NCBI RefSeq assembly: GCF_008692605.1
Contig: NZ_LFCT01000001.1
Span: 186,001-250,000 of the forward strand
Length of the DNA: 64,000 bases
Reading direction: 5' to 3'
Origin: Sphingobium estronivorans
GTDB taxonomy: Bacteria > Pseudomonadota > Alphaproteobacteria > Sphingomonadales > Sphingomonadaceae
Position numbers and translations under genes: made by a program. This document shows, piece by piece, positions 1-8,771 of this stretch (the first letter of the stretch is position 1; every line of letters starts with the position of its first letter). The notes under the pieces were generated by a model. That model was not told the origin of the DNA. It saw nothing but the letters and a program-made list of their open reading frames with translations, and did no database searches.

Positions 1-268
1 TCGCGGGCCACTTGGCCTCCGGGATCGGACCATGATCGAGCGTGATCGTGCCTGCCGCCTTGTCGATCGCGGTGACGGTGCCATGGCCCTTGGCCTTGAT
101 CGCGGCGTTCGCGTCAGGCGCCATCGACATGTTGCCCATGTCGCCGCTCATGGTCGCGGCGGGCGCCGCCTCGTTGGTCTCAGTCGCAACCGGGGCCTCC
201 GCCTTCTTGCCGCACGCGGCAGTCAGGGCGGCGAGGCCGAGGGCAATGGTCAGTCGTGCATGGTTCAT
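1..268 (-). CDS. cusF: CusF-like periplasmic copper-binding lipoprotein (partial, cut by window edge)
   Basis: This is the last gene of the cusCBAF set; its C-terminus lies outside the window. About 89 residues are visible. They begin with a short hydrophobic leader ending in a lipobox (LTAAC), then a Met-rich stretch (MSGDMGNMSM), then the start of a CusF fold (GTVTAIDKAAGTITLDHGPI). The His of LDHGPI and the Trp of KWPA match the Cu(I)/Ag(I) ligands of CusF. The expected MxM pair would fall just past the edge. The ATG at 268 follows AAGGAG, which overlaps the cusA stop, so the two genes are translationally coupled. Expected role: periplasmic metallochaperone feeding CusB/CusA. Confidence 0.85.
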   Translation of the reverse strand, partial: MNHARLTIALGLAALTAACGKKAEAPVATETNEAAPAATMSGDMGNMSMAPDANAAIKAKGHGTVTAIDKAAGTITLDHGPIPEAKWPA

Positions 269-279
269 CGTCTTCTCCT

Positions 280-3200
280 TCATGATGAAACGGGTTGAGG
301 GATGGGATCGGTCTTGGGCCGGCGCAACAGCAGATAGGCGGCGGGCAGGACGAACATTGAGAGCAAGGGCGCGGTCAGCATGCCGCCGATCATCGGCGCG
401 GCAATCCGGCTCATGACCTCCGAACCCGCGCCTGATCCCAGCAGGATCGGCAGCAGGCCGGCCAGGATCACCGCCACCGTCATCGCCTTGGGACGGACGC
501 GCAGCAGCGCGCCTTCGCGCACGGCGGCCTCGACTTCGGCGGCGTCCGGATTTGCGGTGTGCTCCGCCAGCGCGTTCTTGAGATAGATCAGCATCACCAC
601 CCCGAACTCGGCGGAGATGCCGGCGAGCGCGATGAACCCGACCCCGGTGGCAACCGACTGGTTGAACCCCAGCAGATAGAGCGTCCAGATGCCGCCGGTC
701 AGCGCGAACGGCAGCGTGCCCATGATCAGCGCAGCCTCGTCGAAGCGGCCGAAGATCAGGTAGAGCAGCACGAAGATGATCAGCAGCGTCGCGGGCACGA
801 CCAGCTTCAACCGGTCGACTGCGCGCTCGAGATATTCGAACTGGCCCGAATAGGCGATGCTGACCCCCGGCGAGAGCCGAACCTGTCTCGCCACCGCGCG
901 TTGCAGATCGCCAACCACCGAGGCGAGATCGCGCCCGCGCACATCGACATAGACCCAGGTCGAGGGCCGGGCATTCTCGGTCTTGAGCATCGGCGGCCCT
1001 TCGGCGATCGTGACATTGGCGACCGTGCCGAGGGTGATCTGCTGGCCCGCGGGCGTCAGGATCGGTAGCCCCCGCAGCCCGTCGAGGCTGTCGCGCAATT
1101 CGCGCGGATAGCGCACGCTGATCGGGTAGCGGGCGAGGCCCTCGACCGTCTCGCCGATCGTCTCGCCGCCGATCGCGCCGGAGACGATGGCCTGGACGTC
1201 GGCGATGTTGAGCCCGAACCGCGCGGCGGCGGCGCGGTCTATGTCGACATCGACATAGCGTCCGCCGGTCAGCCGCTCGGCGAGCGCCGAGCTGACGCCG
1301 GGCACGCTCCTGGCCACGGTCTCGACATCATGCGCGATGCGGTCGAGCTCGGCGAGGTCACTGCCCGACACCTTGACCCCGATCGGGCTCTTGATGCCCG
1401 TCGCGAGCATGTCGATGCGGTTGCGGATCGGCGGCACCCAGATATTGGCGAGACCCGGAAGCTTCACCCGGCGATCGAGCTCGTCGACAAGGCGTTCGGG
1501 CGTCATGCCCGACCGCCACTGGTCGCGGGGCTTGAATTGGATCGTCGTCTCGAACATTTCGAGCGGCGCGGGATCGGTCGCGGTCTCGGCGCGGCCGGCC
1601 TTGCCGAACACGCTTTCGACTTCGGGCACGGTCTTGATCAGGCGGTCGGTCTGCTGGAGCAGCTCACTCGCCTTGGCGGCCGAGAGGCCCGGCAGCGCCG
1701 AGGGCATGTAGAGCAGGTCGCCCTCGTCGAGATTGGGCATGAACTCGCCGCCGAGCCGGCTGAGCGGCCAGGCCGTGGTGGCGAACACCAGAGCCGCGAT
1801 CAGCAGCACTGCCTTGGGCCGCTTCATCGTCCAGTCGATCGCGGGCCGGTAGATATTGGTGAGCCAGCGATTGACCGGATTGGCCTGCTCGGCCGGAATG
1901 CGGCCCCGGATCAGCCAGCCCATCAGGATCGGCACCAGGGTCACCGACAGGATCGCGGCCGCGCCCATCGCATAGGTCTTGGTGAAGGCGAGCGGCGCGA
2001 ACAGCCGGCCTTCCTGCGCCTCCAGGGTGAAGACCGGAATGAACGACAGCGTGATGATCAGCAGGCTGAAGAACAGCGCCGGCCCGACCTCGGCCGCCGC
2101 CTCGGTGACGACGATCCAGCGCATCTCGCCATCGAGATGTCTGTCCGGGTGATCCTGCTCCCAGCGTTCGATCCTCTTGTGGGCGTTCTCGATCATGACG
2201 ACCGCCGCATCCACCATCGCGCCGATGGCGATGGCGATGCCGCCCAGCGACATGATGTTGGCGTTCACCCCCTGGAACCGCATTACGACGAACGCGGCCA
2301 GCACACCGAGCGGCAAGGTCAGGATCGCGACCAGCGCCGAGCGGACGTGCCAGAGGAACAGGGCGCAGACCAATGCGACGACGATGAACTCCTCGACCAG
2401 CTTGCGGGTGAGGTTCTCGACCGCGCGATCGATCAGCTGCGAGCGGTCATAGACCGTGACCACCTCGACGCCCGGCGGCAGACTTTTCCTGAGATCGGCG
2501 AGCTTGTCCTTGACCGCCGCGATGGTCTCACGGGCGTTCTTGCCTGACCGAAGAATAACGACGCCGCCGGCGACCTCGCCTTCGCCGTTCAGTTCGGCGA
2601 TGCCGCGCCGCATCTCGGGGCCGACCTGGATCGTGGCGACATCGCCGAGCCGGACGGGCACGCCGCCCGCCGCAGTCTTGAGCGGGATTGCCCGGAAATC
2701 GTCGAGCGTTTTCAGATAGCCCGAGGCGCGGACCATATATTCGGCCTCGGCCATTTCCAGCACCGAGCCGCCGGCTTCCTGATTGGCTTGGCTGATCGCC
2801 TGCACTGCCTGGGCGTGGGTTACGCCGTAGGCCGCGAGCTTCACCGGATCGAGCAGCACCTGGTACTGCTTGACCATGCCGCCGATGCTGGCGACTTCGG
2901 CCACGCCGGTCACGGTCTTCAGCTCGTAGCGCAGGAACCAGTCCTGCAACCCGCGAAGCTGCGAGAGATCGTGCCGGCCGGTGCGGTCGACCAGCGCATA
3001 TTCATAGACCCAGCCGACCCCGGTCGCGTCCGGCCCGAGCGCGCTGCGGGCGCTGGCCGGCAACCGACCCTGGACCTGGTTGAGATATTCGAGCACGCGG
3101 CTGCGCGCCCAGTAGAGATCGGTGCCGTCCTCGAAGATCACATAGACGAAGCTGTCGCCGAAGAAGCTATAGCCGCGCACCGTCTTGGCGCCGGGCACCG

Positions 3201-3423
3201 ACAGCATGGTGGTGGTGAGCGGATAGGTGATCTGGTTCTCGACGATCTGCGGCGCCTGACCCGGATAGGAAGTGCGGATCACGACCTGCACGTCGGAAAG
3301 ATCGGGCAGCGCGTCGATCGGGGTCGAGCGCACCGCCCACAGGCCCGCGCCGACCAGCGCGAGCATGCCGAGCACGACGAAGAAGCGGTTCCTCACCGAC
3401 CAGCGGATGAGATGGGCGATCAC
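280..3423 (-). CDS. cusA: CusA-type heavy-metal RND efflux pump
   Basis: This 1047-residue inner-membrane proton/metal antiporter drives export through CusB and CusC. The length and the [13 protein letters not shown] segment in the TM4 area are typical of heavy-metal RND (CzcA/CusA) pumps. Three Met residues sit in the contexts LLYMPS, PLEMFET and [12 protein letters not shown], which match the Met triad of E. coli CusA; this points to Cu(I)/Ag(I) rather than Zn/Co/Cd. The N-terminus [16 protein letters not shown] is the usual first helix. The start overlaps the cusB stop by 4 bases. Confidence in family is very high, and in metal choice high. Confidence 0.96.
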   Translation of the reverse strand: MIAHLIRWSVRNRFFVVLGMLALVGAGLWAVRSTPIDALPDLSDVQVVIRTSYPGQAPQIVENQITYPLTTTMLSVPGAKTVRGYSFFGDSFVYVIFEDGTDLYWARSRVLEYLNQVQGRLPASARSALGPDATGVGWVYEYALVDRTGRHDLSQLRGLQDWFLRYELKTVTGVAEVASIGGMVKQYQVLLDPVKLAAYGVTHAQAVQAISQANQEAGGSVLEMAEAEYMVRASGYLKTLDDFRAIPLKTAAGGVPVRLGDVATIQVGPEMRRGIAELNGEGEVAGGVVILRSGKNARETIAAVKDKLADLRKSLPPGVEVVTVYDRSQLIDRAVENLTRKLVEEFIVVALVCALFLWHVRSALVAILTLPLGVLAAFVVMRFQGVNANIMSLGGIAIAIGAMVDAAVVMIENAHKRIERWEQDHPDRHLDGEMRWIVVTEAAAEVGPALFFSLLIITLSFIPVFTLEAQEGRLFAPLAFTKTYAMGAAAILSVTLVPILMGWLIRGRIPAEQANPVNRWLTNIYRPAIDWTMKRPKAVLLIAALVFATTAWPLSRLGGEFMPNLDEGDLLYMPSALPGLSAAKASELLQQTDRLIKTVPEVESVFGKAGRAETATDPAPLEMFETTIQFKPRDQWRSGMTPERLVDELDRRVKLPGLANIWVPPIRNRIDMLATGIKSPIGVKVSGSDLAELDRIAHDVETVARSVPGVSSALAERLTGGRYVDVDIDRAAAARFGLNIADVQAIVSGAIGGETIGETVEGLARYPISVRYPRELRDSLDGLRGLPILTPAGQQITLGTVANVTIAEGPPMLKTENARPSTWVYVDVRGRDLASVVGDLQRAVARQVRLSPGVSIAYSGQFEYLERAVDRLKLVVPATLLIIFVLLYLIFGRFDEAALIMGTLPFALTGGIWTLYLLGFNQSVATGVGFIALAGISAEFGVVMLIYLKNALAEHTANPDAAEVEAAVREGALLRVRPKAMTVAVILAGLLPILLGSGAGSEVMSRIAAPMIGGMLTAPLLSMFVLPAAYLLLRRPKTDPIPQPVSS

Positions 3424-4910
3424 TGGCCCGCCACCTTCGCCATATGCCGCAGCGTCGGTCCCGCCGGGGGCCGGTCGAACCCGAACCGGACCCGGTCACC
3501 CGCCTTGAAGCCGCGCGCGATGCCCGGATTGGCGAGCGCGAAGGTCATCGTCATCGCCGGCCAGTCGAGCGCGGGAACGGGCTCGTGGCTGAGCGTCACC
3601 GAATTGGCCGTGATCCGCTCGATCTTGCCCGTCGTCTCGTACAGCGTGGCTTTCGACGCCGGCGCGGCGATGGTCGCCGATGCCGCACCGCCGCCGATCG
3701 GCCGCGCCTCGATTCCCGACAGGCTCGCCTCGGAATCGATCAGGAACTGCCCCGAGACGACGACGTTCTCGCCGGGCGACAGGCCGGCAAGGATCTCGGT
3801 CTCGCCGCCTGCCTCGCGGCCGATGCGGACCTCGGCGGGATGATAGCGCCCGTCGCCTGCGGCCAGCATGACGAGCGTGCGCCTGCCCGTGCGGATCACC
3901 GCTTCGCTCGGCACCAGCAGCGCCGGCTTGGCATCGCCGCCAAGCGCGACGCTGGCGAACATGCCCGGCCGCAACCGGCCGTCCCGGTTGGGCAGCTCGA
4001 TCCGCACGGTGAGCGTGCGGCTGTCGGCCTGCGTGGTCGGCAGGATCGCGATCACCCGGCCGGCGAAGCGCTCGCCGGGGAAGCCCGCCAGCGTGGTGCT
4101 GGCATTCTGGCCGACCCGGACATCGCCCGCGCGCGCTTCGGGCACCGCGGCATTGAGCCAGACGGTGCCGAGCCCGCTTACCTGGGCGAGCGTCTGGCCC
4201 ATGGCGAGCGTCACGCCGGCACGGGCGTCGAGCGTCTGGATCGTGCCCGAGATCGGCGTCGTGATCGTCACCACGCCGTTCGGGCGTCCGCTCCGCTCGA
4301 CGCTGGCGATGAGGCCGTCGGACATGCCCATCAGCCGCAGTCGCTGGCGCGCGGCCGCGGTGAGGTCGGGCTTGCCGAGCCGCCTGACGCTCAGATATTC
4401 GGTCTGCGCGCCGCCCCATTCGGGCAGGAGCAGGTCCGCGATCGGCGCGCCGGCGCGGACCACGTCCCCGGGCGCTCGCGCATAGACGCGGCTCACGAAC
4501 CCGCCCGAACGCGCCTGGATGACGGCGACGTCGCGCTGGTTGAAGTCGATCGTGCCGGTGACCTCGAGGGCCGAGGCAAGGCTGCCCATCTTCGCCGCGA
4601 CGACCCGCAATCCCAGGCTCTGCCGCGCGGCGGGATCGACGGCGACCGTGGGGGCCGCGCCGGCGCTTCCTCCGTCCGCGTATCGCGGCACGAGCTGCAT
4701 ATCCATGAAGGGCGACTTGCCGGGCTTGTCGAACTTCTGGTTGGGGAACATCGGATCGTACCAGTAAAGGACTTTGCCTGCCCCGGCGGGCGTGGTCGCC
4801 TCCGATTGCGGTGCCTGGCGATGGCCAGCCCAATAGCCTGTGCCGCCGGCCAGCAGCGCGACAGCCAGGATCGATGCGCCCCAGCGCAGCGCGGATTTAT
4901 CGAGCGTCAT
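3420..4910 (-). CDS. cusB: CusB-type periplasmic adaptor with fused C-terminal CusF domain
   Basis: This 496-residue membrane-fusion protein links CusA to CusC. After one N-terminal helix (about 10-28) comes a heavy-metal-binding segment ([21 protein letters not shown], about 50-75), then the barrel-sandwich/beta-barrel adaptor core. From about residue 420 a complete CusF-like domain is attached. It carries His (SHEP), Trp (LDWPA) and the MTM pair that bind Cu(I)/Ag(I). The fusion comes in addition to the separate CusF gene at the window edge, so the pump has two chaperone-type domains. The start overlaps the cusC stop by 4 bases. Confidence 0.95.
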   Translation of the reverse strand: MTLDKSALRWGASILAVALLAGGTGYWAGHRQAPQSEATTPAGAGKVLYWYDPMFPNQKFDKPGKSPFMDMQLVPRYADGGSAGAAPTVAVDPAARQSLGLRVVAAKMGSLASALEVTGTIDFNQRDVAVIQARSGGFVSRVYARAPGDVVRAGAPIADLLLPEWGGAQTEYLSVRRLGKPDLTAAARQRLRLMGMSDGLIASVERSGRPNGVVTITTPISGTIQTLDARAGVTLAMGQTLAQVSGLGTVWLNAAVPEARAGDVRVGQNASTTLAGFPGERFAGRVIAILPTTQADSRTLTVRIELPNRDGRLRPGMFASVALGGDAKPALLVPSEAVIRTGRRTLVMLAAGDGRYHPAEVRIGREAGGETEILAGLSPGENVVVSGQFLIDSEASLSGIEARPIGGGAASATIAAPASKATLYETTGKIERITANSVTLSHEPVPALDWPAMTMTFALANPGIARGFKAGDRVRFGFDRPPAGPTLRHMAKVAGQ

Positions 4911-6169
4911 GGCCGCTCCTCCCCATAGGTGATAGTGATGCGGACCGCGTCGCGCGCGACGTCGGCTTCGCGGTTGAGCGCCTCGACCTCGGCCTCCGCG
5001 AGCCCGAGCGTCGTGAGCAGCGCGGCGCCAAGGTCGAGCTTGCCGGCGCCATAGCTGTCGCGGTCGAGCTCGGCGCGGTGCCTGGCGAGTGGCACCAGCG
5101 TCTCGCGGGCATTGCGCAACCGGGAGAGATGCATGGCATGGTCTGCGAGATCGGCGTCGAGCTGCGCCACCAGCTCGCGGCGGATCGCCTCGCGGTCGAA
5201 CCGACCCCCTTGCGCAAGGCTCTCGCTTGCAGCGATCCTGGGGTTCTGGCGCTTGCCGGCGAACAGCGGCAGGTCGATCGACACGCCGACCGAGGCCATG
5301 TCGCCGTACATGGGATCGCGCCGGCCATAGGTGACGCCGACCTTCCAGTCGGGGCGCTTGTCGGCGCGCGCGAGACGCACGTCCGCTTCGGCGACTGCGA
5401 TCCGCGCGTCCTGCGCGCGCAGGGCGGGAAGCGCATCGATTTCGGCCCGCAGCCGGATCGGATCGACATCGAGCATCGGCGGGTCGCCCGTCGCCTGCGG
5501 GTCGGGGTCGCCGGTATAGCGCGCGAGCCGGGCCCGCGCCTGCGCCACCACCGCAGCCATCTCGGCGCGGCGATCGGCGATGGCGGCGCGGAGCTGGTCG
5601 GGCTCGAGCGCCTGGCTCGGGCGCGCGCTGCCCGACGCCAGGCGTGCGGTCACGGTCTTCTGCAGGTCGTCGAGGCTGGCATCGAGCAGGTCGAGCTGCC
5701 GGAGCCGGCGTTCTCCATAATAGAGATCGACCCAGGCGAGGGCGGTCTCGAGCCGCACGTTGCGGCCTTCGACCAGCTCGCCCGCCTCGGCGATACCGAT
5801 ATCGGCCGCGGCGCGCGCGGCGCGTGCATGGCGCTTGGCGAGATTGGGGAAGGTCTGGCTGAACCCGATCGTCGCCATAGTGAAATCGTCGCGCGTGAAG
5901 CTGCCGGCATTGGGGCCGCTCACCGGGAAGTTCTGCAGGCCCAGGTCGAGCGTCGGATCGGGCAGGCGATCGGCCGCGACCGCCGAAGAGCGGGCGCCGG
6001 CTGTCGCCGCCGCGCGCGCCTTGAGGCTTGGCGCGTTGGCGGCAGCGAGCCTCACTGCCTGCTCGTAGGTGAGCGGGCCGGCCGACACCGGCACGGCCCA
6101 GGCGCTCGCAAGCGTCGCACCGATAGAGAGCAACAGGCGTCGCACAGCGCGCCTCGGCATCATGATCAT
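4907..6169 (-). CDS. cusC: CusC/TolC-family outer-membrane efflux channel
   Basis: This protein of about 420 residues forms the outer-membrane exit duct of the Cus pump. It has a signal peptide (RRLLLSIGATLASAWAVPVSAGP), then the TolC-family repeat with coiled-coil helices (LTYEQAVRLAAANAPSLKAR). Several ATGs lie at the 5' end. I chose the one at 6169 because GAGGGG lies 9 bases upstream; the ATG at 6178 abuts that motif and a TTG at 6205 lacks one. It is first in the minus-strand cusCBAF operon. No clear lipobox is seen, unlike E. coli CusC. Confidence 0.92.
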   Translation of the reverse strand: MIMMPRRAVRRLLLSIGATLASAWAVPVSAGPLTYEQAVRLAAANAPSLKARAAATAGARSSAVAADRLPDPTLDLGLQNFPVSGPNAGSFTRDDFTMATIGFSQTFPNLAKRHARAARAAADIGIAEAGELVEGRNVRLETALAWVDLYYGERRLRQLDLLDASLDDLQKTVTARLASGSARPSQALEPDQLRAAIADRRAEMAAVVAQARARLARYTGDPDPQATGDPPMLDVDPIRLRAEIDALPALRAQDARIAVAEADVRLARADKRPDWKVGVTYGRRDPMYGDMASVGVSIDLPLFAGKRQNPRIAASESLAQGGRFDREAIRRELVAQLDADLADHAMHLSRLRNARETLVPLARHRAELDRDSYGAGKLDLGAALLTTLGLAEAEVEALNREADVARDAVRITITYGEERP

Positions 6170-6232
6170 GGATATCATCCCCTCATGACAGAGGCGGCGC
6201 GCCAAGATGTGACGCGCCGCTCCGGAGCGGGT

Positions 6233-6490
6233 TTAGCCCTTGTCCGACCTGACTGCGCCGCGCATGCAGTCGGCGGCGCTTGCCTGCATCATCGCGCAAT
6301 CGCAGCTGGCCATGTCCCGGCTGTCGGGCACCCATATGCGGACACGCGCAGGGCCAGTCGCCCGCGGACCATATTGCGGCGCCGACCGCCATTCCCAATG
6401 GCCTTGCGGCGTGCGGCTCGCGTCGGTTGCAAGCGCAGGCGCGGCGAGACTGAGGGCCGCCACAAGGGCGGCCGGAAGCAGTTTGATCAT
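6233..6490 (-). CDS. Small secreted protein with CDC/Met motif, unknown function
   Basis: I do not recognise a named family. The 85-residue product has a clear signal peptide (MIKLLPAALVAALSLAAPALA) and a mature part with an aromatic stretch (GHWEWRSAPQYGPR). Near the C-terminus is a Cys/Met cluster (SCDCAMMQASAADCM) that could bind a soft metal; that is inference. AAAGG lies about 8 bases before the ATG. It sits 64 bases upstream of cusC on the same strand and may head or share the cus transcript. Confidence 0.75.
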   Translation of the reverse strand: MIKLLPAALVAALSLAAPALATDASRTPQGHWEWRSAPQYGPRATGPARVRIWVPDSRDMASCDCAMMQASAADCMRGAVRSDKG

Positions 6491-6567
6491 CACGAAAACC
6501 TTTGACTGAAAAGAAGGAAACCGGGCGCGCACGCATCGATCGATGCGCGCAGCCCGTGCTCGTTCAA

Positions 6568-6930
6568 TCAGGCAAGGCTGGTGGGAGGATCCGGCTCGGG
6601 CGCAACCGCCTTGCCGGTCAATATCGTGTCGGTCGTCCAGAAGCTGGGCGCGTCGTAGAGACGCGCAGGCGCAACGCCGCCTGCCAGGTCCGCTGCGACC
6701 AGCGGGATCACGCACCCCATCGCGGCGATGCAATCGAGCGTCAGGCCCTTGCAGGGCTTTTCGCTGGGCGCAGGCTGCTGCTTGGCCATCATCGCCATGC
6801 AGTCCGCATCCATGCCCTTGGCCAGCGGCGCGCCTGCCGCCTGCGGCACGCTGTGCGCGGCCGCCATCTGGGCTCCGAAGAGACCGGACAGCGCTCCGAT
6901 GACGAGCAGGAGGGCGAGCAGGCGTTTCAC
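6568..6930 (-). CDS. Small exported Met/Cys/His protein, unknown function
   Basis: The 120-residue protein has a signal peptide (KRLLALLLVIGALSGLFGAQMAAA). The mature part contains HSVPQ, DADCMAMMAK, PCKGLTLDC and MGCVIP. The Cys pairs and Met residues suggest periplasmic metal handling; this rests on composition and on the neighbouring cus genes only. It is probably the first gene of the minus-strand unit running into the next small gene and cusCBAF. No better family assignment is possible from sequence alone. Confidence 0.7.
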   Translation of the reverse strand: MKRLLALLLVIGALSGLFGAQMAAAHSVPQAAGAPLAKGMDADCMAMMAKQQPAPSEKPCKGLTLDCIAAMGCVIPLVAADLAGGVAPARLYDAPSFWTTDTILTGKAVAPEPDPPTSLA

Positions 6931-7066
6931 GGGCCTCGATATCTAGCGGGTTTCGCGGGCGCAGCCAACCAAAGTCTCGCGCCGCGCGGATTTTGAAGTG
7001 CTGACGGCTGATTCCGTCAACTCCGCGTCAATAAAGATCCGGCCCGGGGAAGAAGATCGGCTGCGG

Positions 7067-7080
7067 CCTCTACGTATATC
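7067..7080 (+). promoter_or_regulatory. TACGTA box (proposed FixJ-type site)
   Basis: CCTCTACGTATATC lies 97 bases before the start of the small secreted gene at 7174. The same core in the same kind of flank (C/T-T-C/T-TAC(G/T)TAT) recurs before seven other genes in the window. The link to FixJ is inference, based on the fixLJ genes encoded here and on the known TAnGTA-like core of rhizobial FixJ sites. Confidence 0.45.
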
Positions 7081-7092
7081 GAGGCTGGACCC

Positions 7093-7106
7093 GGGACCGT
7101 AGTCCC
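7093..7106 (+). promoter_or_regulatory. Inverted repeat GGGAC-CGTA-GTCCC, MerR-like operator
   Basis: This 5-4-5 inverted repeat lies 68 bases before the ATG at 7174. Its GGACC..GTCC halves resemble the perfect palindrome TGGACCATGGTCCA in the promoter of the merR gene at 7671. It may therefore be a second site for that regulator. The flanking -35/-10 elements are weak here. Confidence 0.4.
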
Positions 7107-7173
7107 AAGCCTGAAGAGACGCTCTTCCCCTCGGCAAAGTCCGGGCGGTGGCTTACCATCCAAGGAGGTGAAT

Positions 7174-7530
7174 ATGGTCAGAAAAACTCTCATGGTCGCG
7201 CTTGCCGGCATTTCGATGCTTGCTGCCGTCCCCGCTATGGCCCAGGGCATCGGGCACAGCCTGTTCATGCGCGGCTCGATCGTCGACACGGGCAGCAACG
7301 GCACGGTCGTCTGCATCGGCAAGGCCGATGGCGCCGAGGTCGGCCAGAAGCTCGAGGTCTATCGCGTCGTGACCCATCCGGGTCCGTCCAAGGGCGTGGC
7401 GCCGACCTATCACCGCCAGCTCGTCGGCCATGTGACGATCGACCATATCTTTGACGATCACTTCGCGCACGTGTCCGTCGCCGACGGCACGCCTGCCAGG
7501 CACGACATCGTCGAGCTTCGCAAGAACTGA
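7174..7530 (+). CDS. Small secreted QGIGHSLFMRG-family protein, unknown function
   Basis: The 118-residue protein has a signal peptide cut near AMAQ. The mature N-terminus is QGIGHSLFMRGSIV, and a later segment GKADGAEVGQKLEVYRV resembles the GxxDGxxVGxxxxVYR loop of small beta-barrel domains. A clear paralogue lies at 15957. The ATG follows AAGGAGG by 5 bases; an upstream in-frame GTG overlaps that ribosome site and is unlikely. Both a TACGTA box and a MerR-like repeat lie in its promoter, so metal and oxygen control are both plausible. The biochemical role is unknown. Confidence 0.8.
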   Translation: MVRKTLMVALAGISMLAAVPAMAQGIGHSLFMRGSIVDTGSNGTVVCIGKADGAEVGQKLEVYRVVTHPGPSKGVAPTYHRQLVGHVTIDHIFDDHFAHVSVADGTPARHDIVELRKN

Positions 7531-7626
7531 CAAGCCGGTGGCCCGGCGGCACGGGCTGCCCTGCGACGCGTCGGGGCAGCGGGCCGCCGGCGACGAGGAG
7601 ACCGTTCGGGGTCAAAGCGAAACCGC

Positions 7627-7658
7627 TTGACCCTGGACCATGGTCCAACCGGCATGAT
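7627..7658 (+). promoter_or_regulatory. MerR-type promoter with TGGACCATGGTCCA palindrome
   Basis: TTGACC (7627-7632) is followed by a 19-20 bp spacer that holds the perfect 14-bp palindrome TGGACCATGGTCCA (7634-7647), then CATGAT as the -10. The long spacer with a central dyad is the hallmark of MerR-activated promoters. It lies directly before the merR gene at 7671, so autoregulation is likely. Confidence 0.7.
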
Positions 7659-7670
7659 CGAGCGGATGAC

Positions 7671-8150
7671 ATGGGCAATTTCAAGATCGGCGAACTGGCC
7701 GCGGCCGCAGGCGTGGGGCGGGATACGATCCGCTATTATGAGCGGATGGGCCTGCTGCGCGAGCCCGCGCGCACGGCAGCGGGCTACAGGCTCTACGACG
7801 CGACCGACCTCGAGCGCGTCAATTTCATCCGCTCGGCGCAGGAGCTTGGTTTCACACTCGAACAGGCCCGGCAGCTGCTGGCGCTCAGGGCGTCGGACAC
7901 CGCGCATGCCCAGGCCGTGCTCGATATCACGCTTGCCAAGATCGCGGACGCCGAAGCCCGGCTCGAGCGCCTGTCGGATATCCGCGACATGCTGCGGATG
8001 CTCGCCGACGAATGCCCGGGCGAAGTGCCGGTCTCCGATTGCCCGATCCTCGCCTTCCTGACGGCGCGGCGGAAAGACCAGCAGCATAACAAGAAACATC
8101 AGGCAGCGCAGGACGAACGATCACCACGAGCGAAAGGGGTTTTGTCATGA
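7671..8150 (+). CDS. MerR-family heavy-metal-responsive regulator
   Basis: This 159-residue regulator has a MerR winged helix-turn-helix (FKIGELAAAAGVGRDTIRYY, residues 4-23; then GYRLYDATDLERVNFIRSAQELG), a dimerisation helix, and a C-terminal metal loop with two Cys (ECPGEVPVSDCP, about 117-127). Two Cys spaced like this are typical of CueR-like Cu(I)/Ag(I) sensors. A basic tail of about 30 residues follows. It is followed by small lipoproteins and the electron-transfer operon, overlapping the next start by 4 bases. It likely controls its own palindromic promoter and, by similarity of sites, 7093 and the fixJ-like gene near 53.3 kb. Confidence 0.88.
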   Translation: MGNFKIGELAAAAGVGRDTIRYYERMGLLREPARTAAGYRLYDATDLERVNFIRSAQELGFTLEQARQLLALRASDTAHAQAVLDITLAKIADAEARLERLSDIRDMLRMLADECPGEVPVSDCPILAFLTARRKDQQHNKKHQAAQDERSPRAKGVLS

Positions 8151-8368
8151 AGAAAATGCGTTTGATCGCCGTCCTCACGCCGGCGCTGCTTCTAGGCGCC
8201 TGTGTGACCACGCGGCCGACCTCGGCGCAGGTCGAGAGTTGCCGGGCGATGGAGGGCAATATGGGTCTCCAGACGCCGCATGATCATGGCGAGATGAAGG
8301 GGCAGGGGCGCAACCCGATGAACCTCTCGCACGACCGGTGTCTCCGGATTCTGCGCAGCGCGCAATGA
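8147..8368 (+). CDS. Small lipoprotein, unknown function
   Basis: The 73-residue product has a lipobox (LLGAC), so it is probably membrane-anchored in the periplasm. The mature part carries several His, Met and Cys residues (ESCRAMEGNMG, PHDHGEM, DRCLRIL). The start overlaps the merR stop (ATGA), so it is co-translated with the regulator. Metal binding is suggested by composition and context only. Confidence 0.72.
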   Translation: MKKMRLIAVLTPALLLGACVTTRPTSAQVESCRAMEGNMGLQTPHDHGEMKGQGRNPMNLSHDRCLRILRSAQ

Positions 8369-8427
8369 GCCGGTCCGGACGCCAGGGATGGCGCCCGGAC
8401 ACAGTTTTCAAGCCAAGGAGCAAAGCC

Positions 8428-8748
8428 ATGATCGACCATGCGAAGAAAGCCCTTCCACTTGTCGGCGGAAGCCTGTTGCTGGCGCTCGCGCTTTCGGGCT
8501 GCGACCGCCAAGCCGACCAGACGGTGCCGCCCGCGGCGAACAGCGTCGCCGCCACCCCGGTCCTGACCGACAGCGGCAACGCTGCAGACGCGGCGCCGAT
8601 GGACGCGATGAGCAACCAGGCCGAGATGGAGCGGCATCACCGTCAGGCGATGGACCATGACGCGATGCGCGCCGGGGCCGGCAACCAGACCGCGCCGGCA
8701 CCCGATCCCGCGCCGGGCAATGCGGCGATGCCGATGAAGGATATGTAG
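8428..8748 (+). CDS. His/Met-rich lipoprotein, unknown function
   Basis: The 106-residue protein has a lipoprotein signal (LLLALALSGC). The mature part is low in complexity and rich in Met, His and Asp (MDAMSNQAEMERHHRQAM, DHDAMRAG, MPMKDM). AAGGAG lies 7 bases before the ATG. It sits between the merR unit and the reductase gene, consistent with a periplasmic Cu(I)-buffering role. That function is inferred, not shown. Confidence 0.75.
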   Translation: MIDHAKKALPLVGGSLLLALALSGCDRQADQTVPPAANSVAATPVLTDSGNAADAAPMDAMSNQAEMERHHRQAMDHDAMRAGAGNQTAPAPDPAPGNAAMPMKDM

Positions 8749-8771
8749 GCTCGCACACTAAGGGGATGAGG

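Noticed and set aside
1330..2547. Long plus-strand open frame of 405 codons
   Set aside because: It is antisense to cusA, whose protein is clearly real; the composition is that of a GC-rich shadow frame.
7530..7620. Nested GC-rich inverted repeats after the gene at 7174 (GCTGCCC/GGGGCAGC inside GGCCCGGCGG-like arms)
   Set aside because: It could be a terminator, but there is no T-run, and the pairing of the outer arms is imperfect.
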